NCBI GenBank assembly: GCA_943787575.1 | Contig: CALSMY010000006.1 | Span: 110,068-174,067 of the forward strand | Direction of reading: 5' to 3' | From: an uncultured Opitutales bacterium | GTDB lineage: Bacteria > Verrucomicrobiota > Verrucomicrobiia > Opitutales > Seribacteraceae | Length of the DNA stretch: 64,000 nucleotides | Shown here: positions 55,441 through 64,000 of the stretch, piece after piece | Numbering within the stretch: the first letter of the stretch is position 1 | Layout: the number at the start of each line of letters is the position of its first letter | Made by a program: the position numbers and the translations under genes | The notes under the pieces: model-generated | What the model was told of the DNA's origin: nothing | What the model saw: the letters and a program-made list of their open reading frames with translations, nothing else | Databases searched by the model: none

Positions 55441-57357
55441 ATGATCCTCGATTCAAAAATTCCTGAAGGTCCACTTGCTGATAAGTGGGAAAATCATCGT
55501 TTCTCTTCCAAACTGGTCAACCCGGCAAATAAACGAAAGTTCAAGATTATCGTAGTCGGTTCCGGGTTGGCTGGCGGTTCCGCGGCAGCTACCCTTGGCG
55601 AACTTGGTTACAATGTGGATTGTTTTTGTTACCAGGATACGCCACGTAGAGCACACTCCATTGCCGCCCAAGGCGGAATCAACGGTGCCAAGAACTATCA
55701 AAATGACGGAGACAGTATACATCGTCTCTTTTATGACACCATCAAGGGTGGAGACTTTCGTTCACGGGAAGCAAATGTACATAGGCTTGCTCAAAATAGT
55801 GTAAACATAATAGATCAGTGTGTTGCTCAGGGAGTTCCTTTTGCCCGTGAATACGGAGGACTACTTGCAAATCGTTCATTTGGTGGTGCCCAAGTTAGTC
55901 GAACTTTTTATGCTCGTGGGCAGACTGGTCAACAATTGCTCCTCGGTGCCTACAGTGCTTTGAGCCGTCAGATTGCAACCGGTCAGGTAAAGATGCATGT
56001 TCGTCAGGAGATGCTTGATTTAATTGTGGTCGATGGTCATGCCAAAGGAATTATCACCCGCAATCTCGCGACTGGTGAAATGAAGGTTTGGACGGCAGAC
56101 GCTGTTCTTCTTTGCACCGGAGGATACGGCAATGTTTATTACCTCTCGACCAATGCGATCGGTTGTAATGTCACGGCTAATTTTCGTGCTTATCGAAGAG
56201 GTGCAGGTTTTGCCAACCCCTGCTTTACTCAAATTCATCCAACTTGCATACCTGTTGCGGGAGATCATCAATCCAAGCTTACTTTGATGTCTGAATCCTT
56301 GCGTAATGACGGTCGAGTATGGGTCCCCAAAAATGCGGAGGATGCGGGCAAAGCTCCTTCTGAAATTCCCGAAGATGCTCGCGATTATTATTTGGAGCGT
56401 AAATACCCAAGTTTTGGAAACCTTGCTCCGCGTGACATCTCCAGCCGTTCGGCCAAAGAAGCTTGCGATGAAGGACGCGGAGTAGGCCCGGGTGGTCGTG
56501 GTGTCTACCTTGACTTTGAAGATTCAATCAATCGCTTGGGAGAAAATGTTATTAGTGAACGCTACGGAAATCTTTTTGAAATGTACGAGCGTATTACCGG
56601 TGAAAATGCTTACCAGCGCCCCATGCGTATCTATCCAGCCATTCACTACACCATGGGAGGTCTGTGGGTGGATTATAATTTGATGAGTACGATTCCTGGA
56701 TGCTTTGTTTTAGGGGAGGCAAACTTTTCCGACCATGGAGCAAACCGTTTGGGTGCCAGTGCTTTGATGCAGGGATTGAGCGATGGATATTTTGTTCTGC
56801 CTTATACCATTGGAAATTACCTGACCACGATCAGTCCAGGCGGGATCGATCCAGAAGGTGCAGCGGCGCTTGAAACGCTCGAATCTGTAAAGGAAAGAGT
56901 TGGCCAAATGGTTTCCGCCAAGGGAAAACGTTCTTCCCGTTCATACCATAAGGAACTTGGAAATATCATGTGGGAATATGCAGGTATGGCCAGAAACGAA
57001 AAGGGCTTGAACAAAGCAATTGGAGAAATTCAGGATTTACGGGATGACTTTAACAAAAACCTGCTCGTTACCGGACACGGCGAAGAATTGAATATGGAAT
57101 TGGAAAGATCCGGCCGGGTGCGTGACTTTTTGGACTTCGGAGAATTACTCTGTCGGGATGCTCTTACCCGCAATGAATCCTGTGGTGGTCATTTCCGTGA
57201 AGAATATCAAACTGCAGATGGAGAGGCTACGAGGAACGACGAAGACTTTTCACACGCAGCGGTTTGGGAATACAAAGGCGATGGAGAAACTCCTGCCCGT
57301 CACGAAGAAGATTTAGAATTCGAAAATGTCAAACTTGCGGTACGCAGTTACAAATAA
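55441..57357 (+). CDS. sdhA: Succinate dehydrogenase/fumarate reductase flavoprotein subunit
   Basis: A 638-residue flavoprotein. The FAD-binding loop is [20 protein letters not shown], followed by the covalent-FAD histidine region [18 protein letters not shown]. Catalytic and substrate motifs include [46 protein letters not shown] and [20 protein letters not shown]. It is of the B. subtilis/Bacteroidota class, matching the one-subunit anchor upstream. It starts 12 nt after sdhC and ends 12 nt before sdhB. Confidence 0.97.
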   Translation: MILDSKIPEGPLADKWENHRFSSKLVNPANKRKFKIIVVGSGLAGGSAAATLGELGYNVDCFCYQDTPRRAHSIAAQGGINGAKNYQNDGDSIHRLFYDTIKGGDFRSREANVHRLAQNSVNIIDQCVAQGVPFAREYGGLLANRSFGGAQVSRTFYARGQTGQQLLLGAYSALSRQIATGQVKMHVRQEMLDLIVVDGHAKGIITRNLATGEMKVWTADAVLLCTGGYGNVYYLSTNAIGCNVTANFRAYRRGAGFANPCFTQIHPTCIPVAGDHQSKLTLMSESLRNDGRVWVPKNAEDAGKAPSEIPEDARDYYLERKYPSFGNLAPRDISSRSAKEACDEGRGVGPGGRGVYLDFEDSINRLGENVISERYGNLFEMYERITGENAYQRPMRIYPAIHYTMGGLWVDYNLMSTIPGCFVLGEANFSDHGANRLGASALMQGLSDGYFVLPYTIGNYLTTISPGGIDPEGAAALETLESVKERVGQMVSAKGKRSSRSYHKELGNIMWEYAGMARNEKGLNKAIGEIQDLRDDFNKNLLVTGHGEELNMELERSGRVRDFLDFGELLCRDALTRNESCGGHFREEYQTADGEATRNDEDFSHAAVWEYKGDGETPARHEEDLEFENVKLAVRSYK

Positions 57358-57369
57358 GGACAGTTCCCC

Positions 57370-58122
57370 ATGAAATTATTTCTTAAAGTTTGGAAGCAGG
57401 AAGGACCTGAAGATGAGGGCCATTTTGAATCACATGTACTCGATGGAGTGTCCGAGGATTCATCCTTCCTTGAAATGCTCGACCAGTTAAACGAGCAGTT
57501 GTTGGAAGAAGGCAAGGAACCGATCGCTTTTGATCACGACTGTCGTGAGGGAATTTGTGGGACCTGTTCTCTCAATATTAACGGGTATGCTCATGGGCCG
57601 GAAAATTCCACCACCACTTGTCAATTGCACATGCGCAAGTTTGAGGACGGAGATTCCATTACTGTTGAACCATTCCGGGCCAAAGCTTTTCCGGTGGTTA
57701 AAGACTTAGTGGTCAACCGATCGGCCTTTGATAAAATTATTCAAGCGGGCGGATTTATTACGGTACGTACTGGAAGTGCTCCCGATGGTAACGCTTTGCC
57801 CGTGCCCAAGGAGGATGCCGACTTGGCTATGGATGCAGCCCAGTGTATTGGTTGCGGGGCCTGTGTGGCATCCTGCAAGAATGCATCTGCTATGCTCTTT
57901 ACTTCGGCCAAAGCAGGACACTTAAATATGCTCCCCCAAGGACAAGCCGAAAAGGATTCCAGGGTTTTAAATATGGTTGCGGCAATGGACGAGGCAGGCT
58001 TTGGAAATTGTCGTAATTATGGCGAATGTTCAGCTGCTTGCCCCAAGGATATTTCCTTGGATTATATCGCCAAGTTAAACCGGGATTACGCCAAGGCGAA
58101 AATTAAAAAGGTCTTTTCTTAA
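57370..58122 (+). CDS. sdhB: Succinate dehydrogenase iron-sulfur subunit
   Basis: A 250-residue subunit with three clusters. The 2Fe-2S ligands are in [14 protein letters not shown] with a later Cys in STTTCQLHM. The 4Fe-4S motif is [11 protein letters not shown], and the 3Fe-4S/4Fe-4S ligands lie in [15 protein letters not shown] plus neighbouring cysteines. It is the electron wire between SdhA and SdhC and the last gene of sdhCAB; an 83-bp gap with no clear terminator precedes argH. Confidence 0.96.
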   Translation: MKLFLKVWKQEGPEDEGHFESHVLDGVSEDSSFLEMLDQLNEQLLEEGKEPIAFDHDCREGICGTCSLNINGYAHGPENSTTTCQLHMRKFEDGDSITVEPFRAKAFPVVKDLVVNRSAFDKIIQAGGFITVRTGSAPDGNALPVPKEDADLAMDAAQCIGCGACVASCKNASAMLFTSAKAGHLNMLPQGQAEKDSRVLNMVAAMDEAGFGNCRNYGECSAACPKDISLDYIAKLNRDYAKAKIKKVFS

Positions 58123-58205
58123 GACCTATTAATTGTCCACTCACCCCCCGCGCCTCACGCAAATAGGGTTGCGATCGCACCTCTGGTTTGGGATGATGTT
58201 TTCCC

Positions 58206-59612
58206 ATGGCAGACAACGGAAAACAAGCGACTTGGGGCGGACGGTTTAAGGATGGTCCTGACGGTCTTATGCTTGCCTTTGGTGAGTCTGTTTCCTTTGA
58301 CCAACGGCTTGCTCCTTATGATCTGCAAGGCAGTTTAGGTCATGCGTCTATGCTTTTATCTGTAGGCCTTCTTAATCAGGAGGAATTCAACTCGATTGAA
58401 AAAGGATTGAAGGAATTAGCCGAAGAAGTAAAGACAGGCGATTTTGAATGGAAGATTGAATGGGAAGATGTCCATATGAACCTGGAGCAAGCCCTGCGGA
58501 CTAAGACCGATGCTGCGGATAAGCTCCACACGGGTCGGAGTCGGAATGACCAGGTTGCAACAGATATGCGCTTGTTCTTTAAGGATGCATGCAGTCAGCT
58601 TCGGGACGGAATCGAACATGCTATGTCCGCCCTTCTTGCAATGGCAAAGAAGTATGCCACCACGCCCATTCCCGGATACACCCATTTACAAAGGGCTCAA
58701 CCTGTTACCGTGGGTCACCACCTGCTCGCTTATGTCGAGATGCTCGGGCGGGATCACGAACGTTTTTCCACCGTTTCCAATCATGCAAATGTTTGCCCAT
58801 TGGGATCGGGTGCGATTGCTGGATCTACGCTTCCTCTCGACCGGGTTCATGTTGCTAAGGCACTTGGCTTTGTTGATGAAGCGGGCGAGGCACGCCTAAC
58901 CCCTAATGGAATGGATGCAGTGGCAGACCGCGATTTATTTGTTGAATTTGCTTCTGCATGTTCCCTCTGTTCCCTCCATCTTTCGCGCCTCGCGGAAGAC
59001 CTCATTCTTTGGAATTCTTCGGAGTTTGGATACTTACGACTTTCCGATTCGTTCACCACCGGCTCTTCCCTTATGCCGCAAAAGAAAAACCCGGATTGTT
59101 TTGAATTGATCCGGGGAAAGACTGGTCGGGTCATTGGCAATCTTTCCAATTTATTGGTCACGATCAAGGGATTACCCCTTACCTACAACCGGGATCTTCA
59201 GGAAGACAAACCTCCCGTGTTTGACAGTTTTGAACAGCTAGGCATCTGCCTGGCGGTAACCGCAGGAGCATTGGAAGGAGCCGAAGTCGATGAGGCACGC
59301 TGCCTCTCTGCTGCATCTGATCCTTTGCTCCTTGCTACCGATCTGGCTGATTACCTGGTCGAACATGGAGTCGCTTTTCGTCAGTCTCACCACCTCGTTG
59401 GATCCTTAGTCGCTCGGGCGGAAGAACTTGGTGTGACTTTACCCGAATTAAGTGATGAAGATGTGCAAAAAATCTTTCCTGAAATAGGAAATGATTGGAG
59501 AGATGTATTCGATTTGTCACGGGCCTTTGCCAAGCGGGAAAAGCCCGGTATGCCTGGCCCCTCTCAAGTTTCTGCCCGTATTCAATTCTGGGAAGGAATT
59601 CTTAACTCTTGA
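58206..59612 (+). CDS. argH: Argininosuccinate lyase
   Basis: A 468-residue ArgH splitting argininosuccinate into arginine and fumarate. Family signature FTTGSSLMPQKKNPDCFELI is complete; other landmarks are TWGGRFKDGPDGLM, DVHMNLEQAL, LHTGRSRNDQVATDMRL and GYTHLQRAQPVTVGHHL. Length is normal. Its stop overlaps the TTG start of the LIM-DA1 gene, so translation of that gene may be coupled to argH although no pathway link is evident. Confidence 0.96.
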   Translation: MADNGKQATWGGRFKDGPDGLMLAFGESVSFDQRLAPYDLQGSLGHASMLLSVGLLNQEEFNSIEKGLKELAEEVKTGDFEWKIEWEDVHMNLEQALRTKTDAADKLHTGRSRNDQVATDMRLFFKDACSQLRDGIEHAMSALLAMAKKYATTPIPGYTHLQRAQPVTVGHHLLAYVEMLGRDHERFSTVSNHANVCPLGSGAIAGSTLPLDRVHVAKALGFVDEAGEARLTPNGMDAVADRDLFVEFASACSLCSLHLSRLAEDLILWNSSEFGYLRLSDSFTTGSSLMPQKKNPDCFELIRGKTGRVIGNLSNLLVTIKGLPLTYNRDLQEDKPPVFDSFEQLGICLAVTAGALEGAEVDEARCLSAASDPLLLATDLADYLVEHGVAFRQSHHLVGSLVARAEELGVTLPELSDEDVQKIFPEIGNDWRDVFDLSRAFAKREKPGMPGPSQVSARIQFWEGILNS

Positions 59613-60679
59613 ATGCTTTGGGCTCCCGGCTCCCGGGTGTCTTACTTCTCGGGCTTTTTGTATTGTGCGATGTTGCCTGGGGTAGGACCTGGACAACGAT
59701 TGAAGGCAGGCGTTCCCAGGGTGAACTTGTCTCTTTTGAGGAAAACCAGGTCACCTTGTTGATTGATGGCAGGGAGTATACTTTTCCGGTTTCCCGCTTT
59801 TCCGCTCCGGATCGTGCTTATTTGATGAAATGGAAAGCCGAAAAAAGGTGTGGGATTTGTCGAGAAACTGTGGGAGCTGATAAGATGCAAGCAGGTGAAC
59901 AAATTTATCATCCCGCCTGTTTTACCTGCTTGGTTTGCGAACGCCCCTTCCTTGACCGGCAATCCATCCGTCGTGACGAGTGGGGAGGGTTGGTCCATAC
60001 AGAACATTTTCGACAGGTTCCCAGATGTGGAACCTGTGGGCGTATGTTCTCCAAAAAAACAGCCAAGCCTGAACAATTTTTTTCTGATGGTCGATTGTCG
60101 TGCCTTGCTTGTTTACGGGATGCGGTTACGGATGTGGGGACTCTTGATGCCGTGGCCAAGCGGGTAAGGCTGGGGATGTCGGAACTCGGATTACCCAAGC
60201 CTACTGGTCCTTTGACCATGCGTTTAGTCAGCCAAAAACGGATAAACCAGGAAGTCGAACGGGCTCATGGCCGTGGAAGTTTGCGCGGATTAACCATGAC
60301 CACCTTTCGTACCGTCACGGGCGGAACAAATGCGGGGACCACTTATACCCACGAGGTTTGGGTACTTGCAGGTATGCCTGTGGTCGAATGTACGTCCGTA
60401 CTTGCTCATGAGTTTGGACATGTTTGGATGAATGAAAATTTTATCGAGGCATCTCCTCCATCCGTGGAGGGATTTTGTAACCTTTTATCGATGCATGCCT
60501 TGCAAAAAGAAACCAGTAAACTTGCCGAGGTCCTGCGCAAGAATTTAGAAATGAGTGACGATCGGGTTTATGGGCGCGGCTTCCGGGATATGCGCCAACA
60601 ATTAAACAAATTGGGATGGTCCGGATTGATTGCTGATCTTTCCACTCGTCGGGTTCATCCGAGCAAGCGAAGGCGCTAA
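59609..60679 (+). CDS. Exported LIM-domain protein with DA1-type zinc metallopeptidase domain
   Basis: A 356-residue protein with a TTG start at 59609 (GGAAGGA at 59591-59597 lies upstream; TTG 59618 is an alternative). A signal peptide covers about 1-25. Residues 26-76 look like SLA1 homology domain 1 (RTWTTIEGRRSQGELVS). A LIM zinc finger follows: Cys81, Cys84, His101, Cys104, Cys107, Cys110, His130/133. A half-LIM comes next: Cys140, Cys143, Cys165, Cys168. The C-terminal domain has HEFGH at 267-271 with Glu268 catalytic and Glu287 a likely third zinc ligand. The flanking VEGFCNLLSMHAL and DDRVYGRGFRDM resemble the plant DA1 ubiquitin-activated peptidase. The substrate is unknown. Confidence 0.8.
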   Translation: MNALGSRLPGVLLLGLFVLCDVAWGRTWTTIEGRRSQGELVSFEENQVTLLIDGREYTFPVSRFSAPDRAYLMKWKAEKRCGICRETVGADKMQAGEQIYHPACFTCLVCERPFLDRQSIRRDEWGGLVHTEHFRQVPRCGTCGRMFSKKTAKPEQFFSDGRLSCLACLRDAVTDVGTLDAVAKRVRLGMSELGLPKPTGPLTMRLVSQKRINQEVERAHGRGSLRGLTMTTFRTVTGGTNAGTTYTHEVWVLAGMPVVECTSVLAHEFGHVWMNENFIEASPPSVEGFCNLLSMHALQKETSKLAEVLRKNLEMSDDRVYGRGFRDMRQQLNKLGWSGLIADLSTRRVHPSKRRR

Positions 60680-60685
60680 GGTTTT

Positions 60686-62101
60686 TTAATTCGGGTAATA
60701 GTCAAGTCCACGGAGTAGACGGTCATGCACCTTTGTGGCCAGTATTGGGGTATCGGATGGTTCGATTCCGTGTCCCAGGATAACCGGCCAGTCGAGTGAA
60801 TCTTTGGGGCGGACACCGTGGGTTCCTTTGACCAGGGATGCATCTAGGGGGATCAGGTCCATGAAGATGCGGAAGCCCAATTTTTTTGCCAGCAACTTTC
60901 CCGCTGCTTTAAGGGTGGGAAAAGGAATGCTGGGATCGACAAAGAGCTCGGCTGGATCGTAGCCGTATTTACGATGAACATCTACACAACGGGCAAAGTC
61001 GGGGGCGAGGGAGTCGTCCAGCCAATGGTAATAGGCAAACCAGGCATCCTCCCTCGCGAGCAATACAAGATCGCCCGCCCGATCGTGATCGAGCCCGATA
61101 GAGGCCCGTTCTTTGCCAGAGAAAACTTTTGCTACTCCTTCGAGGCTTTCCATTTCTTTGCGGACTTTGGAAACGAATGCATCGTCCTGACGATTTAAAT
61201 AAACATGGGCGATTTGATGATCGGTTAGGCAAAACGCCGGTGATCCTCCACAATCCAAATATTCCAACCCCAATTCATTTTTGATGGATAACCATCCTTT
61301 CTGGCGTAAAGCTCGGTTTGGATAGATCACCTGTTTGGCCGCGGTCAGTCCATATTCGGAAAGGATGATCACCCGTACTTTTTGAGACTCATAAAAATGA
61401 AGCAACTCTCCTACCAACGCATCAAGTTCCTGAACCGCTTGATCGGCTTGGGGAGAGGATGGTCCATATCGTTGAAGGTCGTAATCAAGATGGGGTAAAT
61501 AAACCAGGGAAAGCTCAGGTTTTTCTCTTTCCTCTATCCATTTTGCCGATTGAGCAATCCATTGGCTGGAAGGAAGGCCTGCCCGTGGACCCCAGAAGGA
61601 TGGAAAGGGAAAAGGGCCGAGCGTCTCTTTAATTTGTTCACGAATATTCAGGGGGTGTGCATGAACATCAAAAGTCTTGAGGCCATCGGAACGGTACAGG
61701 GGTCGGGGAGTGATGGAAAAATCAGCACTGCTATACATATTGAACCACCAAAATAGATTGGCACATCGAAAGTTCGGACGTTCTTTCCGCAAGGTTTCCC
61801 AAATTTTTTGCCCACCCACCAGTCGGTTGGATTGTTTCCAAAAATGATGTTCGTTAAGGGTACGATCATACCAACCGTTTCCCACAATGCCATGCTCGCT
61901 GGGAGTTTTTCCTGTTAGATAAGTGGCCTGTGCGGAACAGGTAACTGCGGGGACCACTGGGTCAACCACTTGAACTTTGCCCCCATGGTTTTTAAGAAAT
62001 CGTTCAATGTTCGGAGTGTTTTTCCCAAGTAAACGAGTGCATAAACCCACGAGGTTGAGAACTGCCAACCGGGAACTGTTGTCCGCTCCCAAACCTGTCA
62101 T
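60686..62101 (-). CDS. eboF: Alkaline phosphatase/nucleotide pyrophosphatase-family protein (EboF-like)
   Basis: About 471 residues from ATG 62101 (TTG 62107 adds two). It belongs to the type I phosphodiesterase/nucleotide pyrophosphatase branch of the alkaline phosphatase fold: VPAVTCSAQATYLTGKTPSEHGIVGNGW contains the nucleophile Thr/Ser region, VYLPHLDYDLQRYG and ILSEYGLTAAKQ carry metal-ligand Asp/His candidates, and KGTHGVRPKDS closes the site. No signal peptide is seen. It lies 10 nt after the EboD-like gene. Together with EboC and EboD homologues this points to the ebo (edb) metabolite-export cluster. Confidence 0.78.
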   Translation of the reverse strand: MTGLGADNSSRLAVLNLVGLCTRLLGKNTPNIERFLKNHGGKVQVVDPVVPAVTCSAQATYLTGKTPSEHGIVGNGWYDRTLNEHHFWKQSNRLVGGQKIWETLRKERPNFRCANLFWWFNMYSSADFSITPRPLYRSDGLKTFDVHAHPLNIREQIKETLGPFPFPSFWGPRAGLPSSQWIAQSAKWIEEREKPELSLVYLPHLDYDLQRYGPSSPQADQAVQELDALVGELLHFYESQKVRVIILSEYGLTAAKQVIYPNRALRQKGWLSIKNELGLEYLDCGGSPAFCLTDHQIAHVYLNRQDDAFVSKVRKEMESLEGVAKVFSGKERASIGLDHDRAGDLVLLAREDAWFAYYHWLDDSLAPDFARCVDVHRKYGYDPAELFVDPSIPFPTLKAAGKLLAKKLGFRIFMDLIPLDASLVKGTHGVRPKDSLDWPVILGHGIEPSDTPILATKVHDRLLRGLDYYPN

Positions 62102-62110
62102 CGTCAATGC

Positions 62111-63298
62111 TTAGGTCTGCGAATGGGCGAGCGAACGGGTGCGCAAATCATCAATCGATTGCAAAACTTCTTCGCCGTCCATTTGGTGAACTTCAACGCC
62201 CTGTCCGAGTGCTTGAATCAAAGTGATGGTAAGCTGGCCCCCGAGATGTTCCCGGAATTCCTCTAGCCCTTCCAGAATGGTCGATTTTCCATTCTTGTTT
62301 TGGGCGTGGAGTAAAGGGTGGTAAATTTCAAAACCTAATGCCTGAAGCAGGGCAATTACCCGTTCTGCGGCTTGCTTCTTAAGTAAGCCAACCCGTGCAC
62401 AGTAGAGAACATCGGCAGCCAAGCCCACGGCGACTGCGTCCCCATGGCCCACCCGGAATTCTGACATTGGTTCGAGTTTGTGTGCGATCCAATGTCCAAA
62501 GTCTAGCGGCCTTGCCGATCCTCGTTCAAAGGGATCGCCCGAGCCGGCAATATGGTCGAGGTGTAGGGCAGCACTTCGCCGGATTAATTGTTCCATTGCA
62601 TGCGGTGTAAAACGGGCAAGTTCATCTGCCCGTTCTTCAATCCATTCAAAAAAGGCACGGTCCCGAATTAGAGCGACTTTGACTGCTTCCACAAAACCCG
62701 CCCGTTTTTGTTTGTCCGGCAGGGTGCGTAAAAATGAAAAGTCATTGATCACTGCATCGGGAACAGTAAAGGAACCCACCCAATTTTTTTTGCCGAAGAA
62801 ATTAATTCCATTCTTCACTCCAACTCCACCGTCTCCCTGGCTCAGGGTGGTGGTGGGCAAGCGCACAAGCCTTACTCCCCGATGAGCGGTGGATGCGGCA
62901 AAGCCTACAAGATCGAGGGCAGCCCCGCCGCCCACAACTAGGATGTAGGAATGTCGGCACATTCCGTATTGGTTTAAATCAGACCAAATCGATTCAACGA
63001 GGCCCCATTCATTTTTCGCTTCTTCTCCTCCTCGCACAAAGGCGGGTGGGCAAACCAAATTTAGGTTTTTGGAATGGGCCTTGAAATAGGAAGATACTAA
63101 ATCCTGAAGGTTTGGATTTCCGTCGAGGAGACCCTCGTCCAAATAAACCAATACTTTTGTCCGCTTGTCCGCTTGTTTGTTTTTGAGCAAATCGGACAGA
63201 GTGGAGTTTTCCGGAACAAATGAATCCCGGGTAAAAAAAACTTCGTGGGCAAAGTCGAGCCGGACATTCCGGCGTATGGAAGAATAAGTATTGGGCAT
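62111..63298 (-). CDS. eboD: 3-dehydroquinate synthase-like protein (EboD-like)
   Basis: A 395-residue protein of the AroB/sugar-phosphate cyclase family. NAD- and metal-site motifs are present: VVGGGAALDLVGFAAST, VRLPTTTLSQGDGGVGVKNGINFFGKKNW, and LDFGHWIAHKLE with the later HGDAVAVGLAAD. It differs from housekeeping AroB by the N-terminal part (RRNVRLDFAHEVFFTRDSF), which is typical of EboD, and by its EboC- and EboF-like neighbours. Genes of this cluster are needed for moving secondary-metabolite precursors to the periplasm in cyanobacteria (scytonemin). It is 27 nt downstream of the EboC-like gene. Confidence 0.82.
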   Translation of the reverse strand: MPNTYSSIRRNVRLDFAHEVFFTRDSFVPENSTLSDLLKNKQADKRTKVLVYLDEGLLDGNPNLQDLVSSYFKAHSKNLNLVCPPAFVRGGEEAKNEWGLVESIWSDLNQYGMCRHSYILVVGGGAALDLVGFAASTAHRGVRLVRLPTTTLSQGDGGVGVKNGINFFGKKNWVGSFTVPDAVINDFSFLRTLPDKQKRAGFVEAVKVALIRDRAFFEWIEERADELARFTPHAMEQLIRRSAALHLDHIAGSGDPFERGSARPLDFGHWIAHKLEPMSEFRVGHGDAVAVGLAADVLYCARVGLLKKQAAERVIALLQALGFEIYHPLLHAQNKNGKSTILEGLEEFREHLGGQLTITLIQALGQGVEVHQMDGEEVLQSIDDLRTRSLAHSQT

Positions 63299-63325
63299 GA
63301 TCTAAATAATTAATCTAGATGAGGG

Positions 63326-64000
63326 CTAAGTTGCCGCAAACCTCTTTTGTAAAATATGAGCAAATGCTCCGAGGAGGATGCAGGGCCCCACAAGCACCGG
63401 AGCATGAAAGGCAAGGAGGGTGGCATCGACTGCGCAAATTCCTGCGAGTAGTCGCGAAACCCCTTTCCCGATCGCTCCTTCTTCATCCGATCGCATTTGT
63501 AAAATAGCAAAAAAAGCAACCCCTCCCACCAGCAGACCAGCGAGGTTTATTAGAAAGACACGGACGGGATCGAGGTTATTCCAGAGGATTAAATAAGCAA
63601 GGGCGAGCAGGGGCGGTGCAAAAAGTAATAAGATGGGAATTCGGCCCGTCCAATGTTCCTGGTTATTGCCCTCCCTGCTTAGGGATTCCGTCCGGGCAAA
63701 CCAACTAATGCCCACCACATATGCCCCGGCAGTAAATGCCCAGATATAAAGCAAGGGGGCGGGGGACATCCCCGATGCCGCCGTCCCCGCAGTGATCCAA
63801 AGTAAAGTACGGCAACCACCCATTAAAAGAATGCCCCAGGCCGTTTTTTTATGAATCCAATCATAGGCAAGAATACAGACGAGCAATGCCACTGTCCATT
63901 GCCAGGCACAACCAGCACCCTCAATTAGTGCCCATGCACCTGTTAACATTTGTAAAATCCCCAGGGCCCATGCCTGAGCAAGAGTTAGGGAACCACCAGG
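63326..64000 (-). CDS. eboC: UbiA-like membrane protein (EboC-like), 5' end outside window
   Basis: The frame is open to the window edge, so the N-terminus is missing; the ATG at 63949 is internal. The visible 224 residues hold about seven membrane helices (for example WQWTVALLVCILAYDWIHKK, IPILLLFAPPLLALAYLILW, VFLINLAGLLVGGVAFFAIL). The segment YDWIHKKTAWGILLMGGCRTLLWITAG matches the second half of UbiA-family prenyltransferases. The first aspartate motif would lie outside. Context with EboD- and EboF-like genes identifies it as the EboC-like member. Confidence 0.75.
   Translation of the reverse strand, partial: PGGSLTLAQAWALGILQMLTGAWALIEGAGCAWQWTVALLVCILAYDWIHKKTAWGILLMGGCRTLLWITAGTAASGMSPAPLLYIWAFTAGAYVVGISWFARTESLSREGNNQEHWTGRIPILLLFAPPLLALAYLILWNNLDPVRVFLINLAGLLVGGVAFFAILQMRSDEEGAIGKGVSRLLAGICAVDATLLAFHAPVLVGPCILLGAFAHILQKRFAAT

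Noticed and set aside
58171..58178. GCGATCGC octamer (HIP1-like palindrome) before argH
   Set aside because: I noticed only this copy, and a single one is expected by chance; no cyanobacterial context.

Overview
The window is a gene-dense, AT-leaning bacterial chromosome segment (43-45% GC by eye in most of it, visibly more GC-rich after about 58 kb) from a Gram-negative, outer-membrane-bearing organism. The mix of genes points to Verrucomicrobiota, probably an Opitutae/Puniceicoccales-like lineage. Supporting signs are Gfo/Idh/MocA and ThuA proteins with export signals, a DUF1080 protein, an SLA1-homology domain, GYF_2 domains, ExbB/ExbD operons with TPR partners, and many genes without a clear Shine-Dalgarno sequence. 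This assignment is inference from gene content. I see no prophage, IS element, CRISPR array or rRNA operon. No gap between genes exceeds about 300 bases.

Layout. 1-4.5 kb: an ExbB/ExbD/ExbD proton-channel operon with two TPR proteins (the first cut by the window edge), then a glyoxalase I-like protein and a secreted DUF1080-like protein. 4.5-9.5 kb: rlmN, a Fur-family regulator, a ThuA/Gfo-Idh pair, dcd and a degenerate NifU/IscU-like protein. 9.5-19 kb, mostly minus strand: UvrD-like helicase, proB, frr, pyrH, tRNA-Gln, a YwqK/MORN_2 lipoprotein, an AIM24-family protein, an Hsp15-like S4 protein and an enlarged TatC. 19-31.8 kb: ppdK, hflX, gcvP, a MORN lipoprotein, tRNA-Ser, a TPR gene that looks frameshifted, glmM and trpD. 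31.9-37.4 kb: an envelope/lipid operon of uppP, rpmF, plsX, fabH, a BamD-like TPR protein, an LptE-like lipoprotein and rpe. 37.5-45.2 kb: membrane pyrophosphatase, a third MORN_2 lipoprotein, a Rieske/cytochrome b-diheme c complex and a GYF_2-TIR-GYF_2-TM-LRR protein. 45.2-54.5 kb: nth, NAD formate dehydrogenase, clpB, and a minus-strand pyrG-amidohydrolase-ABC transporter group. 54.7-64 kb: sdhCAB, argH, a secreted LIM-DA1-type metallopeptidase, and the end of an ebo-like cluster (EboF-, EboD- and EboC-like) that leaves the window.

How it fits together. The organism looks like a respiring heterotroph with succinate dehydrogenase, a bc-type complex with fused c hemes, and formate oxidation. 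It handles pyrophosphate both through pyruvate phosphate dikinase and an ion-pumping pyrophosphatase. Envelope biogenesis is strongly represented (UppP, GlmM, PlsX/FabH, BamD-like, LptE-like, TatC, ExbBD).

The least ordinary items are the membrane-anchored TIR/leucine-rich-repeat protein, the exported LIM-DA1 peptidase, the family of three MORN lipoproteins with low-complexity tails, the ebo-like cluster lacking eboE at its usual place, and an ABC transporter ATPase without its switch histidine. All functions are assigned by reading motifs; no database search was possible.
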